Of a stretch of DNA of 64,000 bases, positions 63,301 through 64,000 are shown one piece after another (position 1 is the stretch's first letter; each line of letters begins with the position of its first letter). This stretch comes from Loripinus fragilis (lineage: Eukaryota; Mollusca; Bivalvia; Lucinida; Lucinidae): positions 248,001 to 312,000 of the forward strand of contig CAXHUL010000503.1 of assembly GCA_964019695.1 (NCBI GenBank), given 5' to 3'. The notes beneath the pieces are model-generated. The model did no database searches and had not been told where the DNA came from. It was given only the letters and a program-made list of their open reading frames with translations. The position numbers and the translations under genes were made by a program.

Positions 63301-64000
63301 GTGACAGCTCTTGAGATTGAGGTGAAAGGGGAGAGCACTCCACTTAATGTGGTTCTCCACCCCTATGCTACATATTAATCAGTTGAGATTTCTTTATCCC
63401 ATATTTCAGTGGCACCATTTGTTGATGTGACAGCTCTTGAGATTGAGATGAAAGGGGAGAGCACTCCACTTAATGAAGTTCTCCACCGCAATGCTACACA
63501 TTAGTCAGTTGAGATTTCTTTATCCCATATTTCAGTGGCACCATTTGTTGATGAGACAGCTCCTGAGATTAAGGTGAAAGGGGAGAGCACTCCACTTAAT
63601 GTGGTTCTTCACCCCTATGCTACACATTAGTCAGTTGAGATTTCTTTATCCAATATTTCAGTGGCACCATTTGTTGATTTGACAGCTCTTGAGATTGAGG
63701 TGAAAGGGGAGAGCTCTCCACTTAATGTAGTTTTCCATCCCTATGCTACACATGTATTAGTCAGTTGAGAATTCTTTATCCCATATTTCAGTGGCACCAT
63801 TTTTTGATGTGACAGCTCTTGAGAATGAGGTGAAAGGGGAGAGCACTCCACTTAATGTAGTTCTTCACCCCTATGCTCACATTAGTCAGTTGAGATTTCT
63901 TTATCCCATATTTCAGTGTCACCATTTGTAGATGTGACAGCTCTTGAGATTGAGGTGAAAGGGGAGAGCACTCCACTTAATGTGGTTCTTCACCCCTATG
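60371..64000 (+). repeat. Array 3: at least 29 tandem 126-bp partial copies of DLEC1 exon 14 5' edge with acceptor sites
   Basis: Each unit is an acceptor (TTCTTTATCCCATATTTCAG) plus about 86 bp of exon starting TGGCACCATTTGTTGATGTG, reading APFVDVTALEIEVKGESTPL then NVVLHPYA and a TAG soon after. Exon-like starts: 60380, 60506, 60632, 60758, 60884, 61010, 61135 and on to 63917, with units of 125, 126, 127 or 130 bp. A four-unit higher-order repeat is marked by the variant GAGATGAAAGGGG at 61931, 62435, 62943 and 63447. No unit contains a donor. The array runs out of the window. Confidence 0.95.
63917..64000 (+). pseudogene. DLEC1: last visible exon 14 copy of DLEC1 (cut by window end)
   Basis: This copy begins TGTCACCATTTGTAGATGTG (SPFVDVTALEIEV) and is cut after CACCCCTATG. 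Joined to exon 13 (phase 1) it reads in frame, with the EIEVKG block conserved in vertebrate DLEC1 (VLEIEVKG). Whether it is the complete exon with a donor cannot be seen, so its status as pseudogene copy or true exon is open. Confidence 0.6.

Larger units (their letters stand above)
16659..64000 (+). other. DLEC1: DLEC1 (CFAP81) orthologue locus, 5' part, 13 coding exons plus exon-14 array
   Basis: Spliced in order, exons at 16668, 18570, 19299, 21039, 26220, 27829, 29157, 34685, 37055, 40826, 46041, 47111 and 54575 give about 690 codons that follow vertebrate DLEC1 colinearly from the N-terminal helical region through the first ASH/MSP-like domains. All use canonical AG acceptors and GT donors. 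DLEC1 is a ciliary/sperm-flagellar protein made of repeated immunoglobulin-like ASH domains; it was first named as a candidate tumour suppressor. The locus is disturbed by single-base frame breaks in exons 5, 10 and 11 and a phase mismatch between exons 12 and 13. Three exon-edge tandem arrays are also present. The rest of the gene is beyond the window. Homology to vertebrate DLEC1 rests on recalled family sequence, not a search. Confidence 0.88.

Noticed and set aside
41011..64000. CRISPR-like arrays
   Set aside because: Units are contiguous near-identical 126-133-bp repeats with no unique spacers, in a eukaryotic gene with introns.
1..64000. A new multi-gene system (defence or biosynthetic cluster)
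   Set aside because: Only one host gene is present; the remaining coding capacity belongs to retrotransposons. The exon-edge arrays are the only candidate for an undescribed phenomenon.

Overview
This is an intron-rich, AT-rich eukaryotic window. Mobile-element texture (clam-type MITEs, tRNA-derived SINEs, elements with internal CTTGACCT-type tandem repeats, several LINE lineages, a Penelope-like element) suggests a bivalve mollusc, plausibly a venerid-type clam. The species call is an inference from repeat style and no species marker was identified.

The only host gene I can support is the 5' part of a DLEC1 (CFAP81) orthologue on the + strand. DLEC1 is a ciliary/flagellar protein built of ASH/MSP-type beta-sandwich domains. 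Thirteen coding exons lie between 16668 and 54743, with canonical splice sites. They encode about 690 codons, roughly the first 40% of the vertebrate protein. The fourteenth exon is represented at 60380-64000 only by tandem partial copies; its complete version should lie beyond the window.

Layout: 1-16600 is upstream DNA made of degenerate minisatellite, MITEs, a nested LINE pair (4228-7830), an RNase H fragment, SINEs, a Penelope-like reverse transcriptase on the minus strand (9821-11320) and a 2.5-kb CAGGG-ended DNA element. 16668-29244 holds exons 1-7 with introns full of foldback elements, a 3.6-kb inverted repeat (21590-25210) and a 122-bp exon-edge array. 29245-41010 holds exons 8-10 plus several DNA transposons with readable TIRs and target duplications and a truncated zinc-finger LINE. 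41011-45449 is a 133-bp array carrying 34 extra copies of the exon 10 3' edge. 46041-54743 holds exons 11-13. 50345-59770 contains four long elements with internal tandem repeats, nested in places. 60380-64000 is a 126-bp array of the exon 14 5' edge.

The most unusual observation is that three exons of the same gene each carry an array made from one edge of the exon plus its splice site: acceptors in arrays 1 and 3, donors in array 2. For exons 7 and 10 a complete exon remains at the array's border. In addition, the inferred DLEC1 frame is broken at three or four places by single-base changes, while two transposon ORFs in the same window are open for 836 and 499 codons. That leaves open a degenerating gene copy, or local sequence errors.
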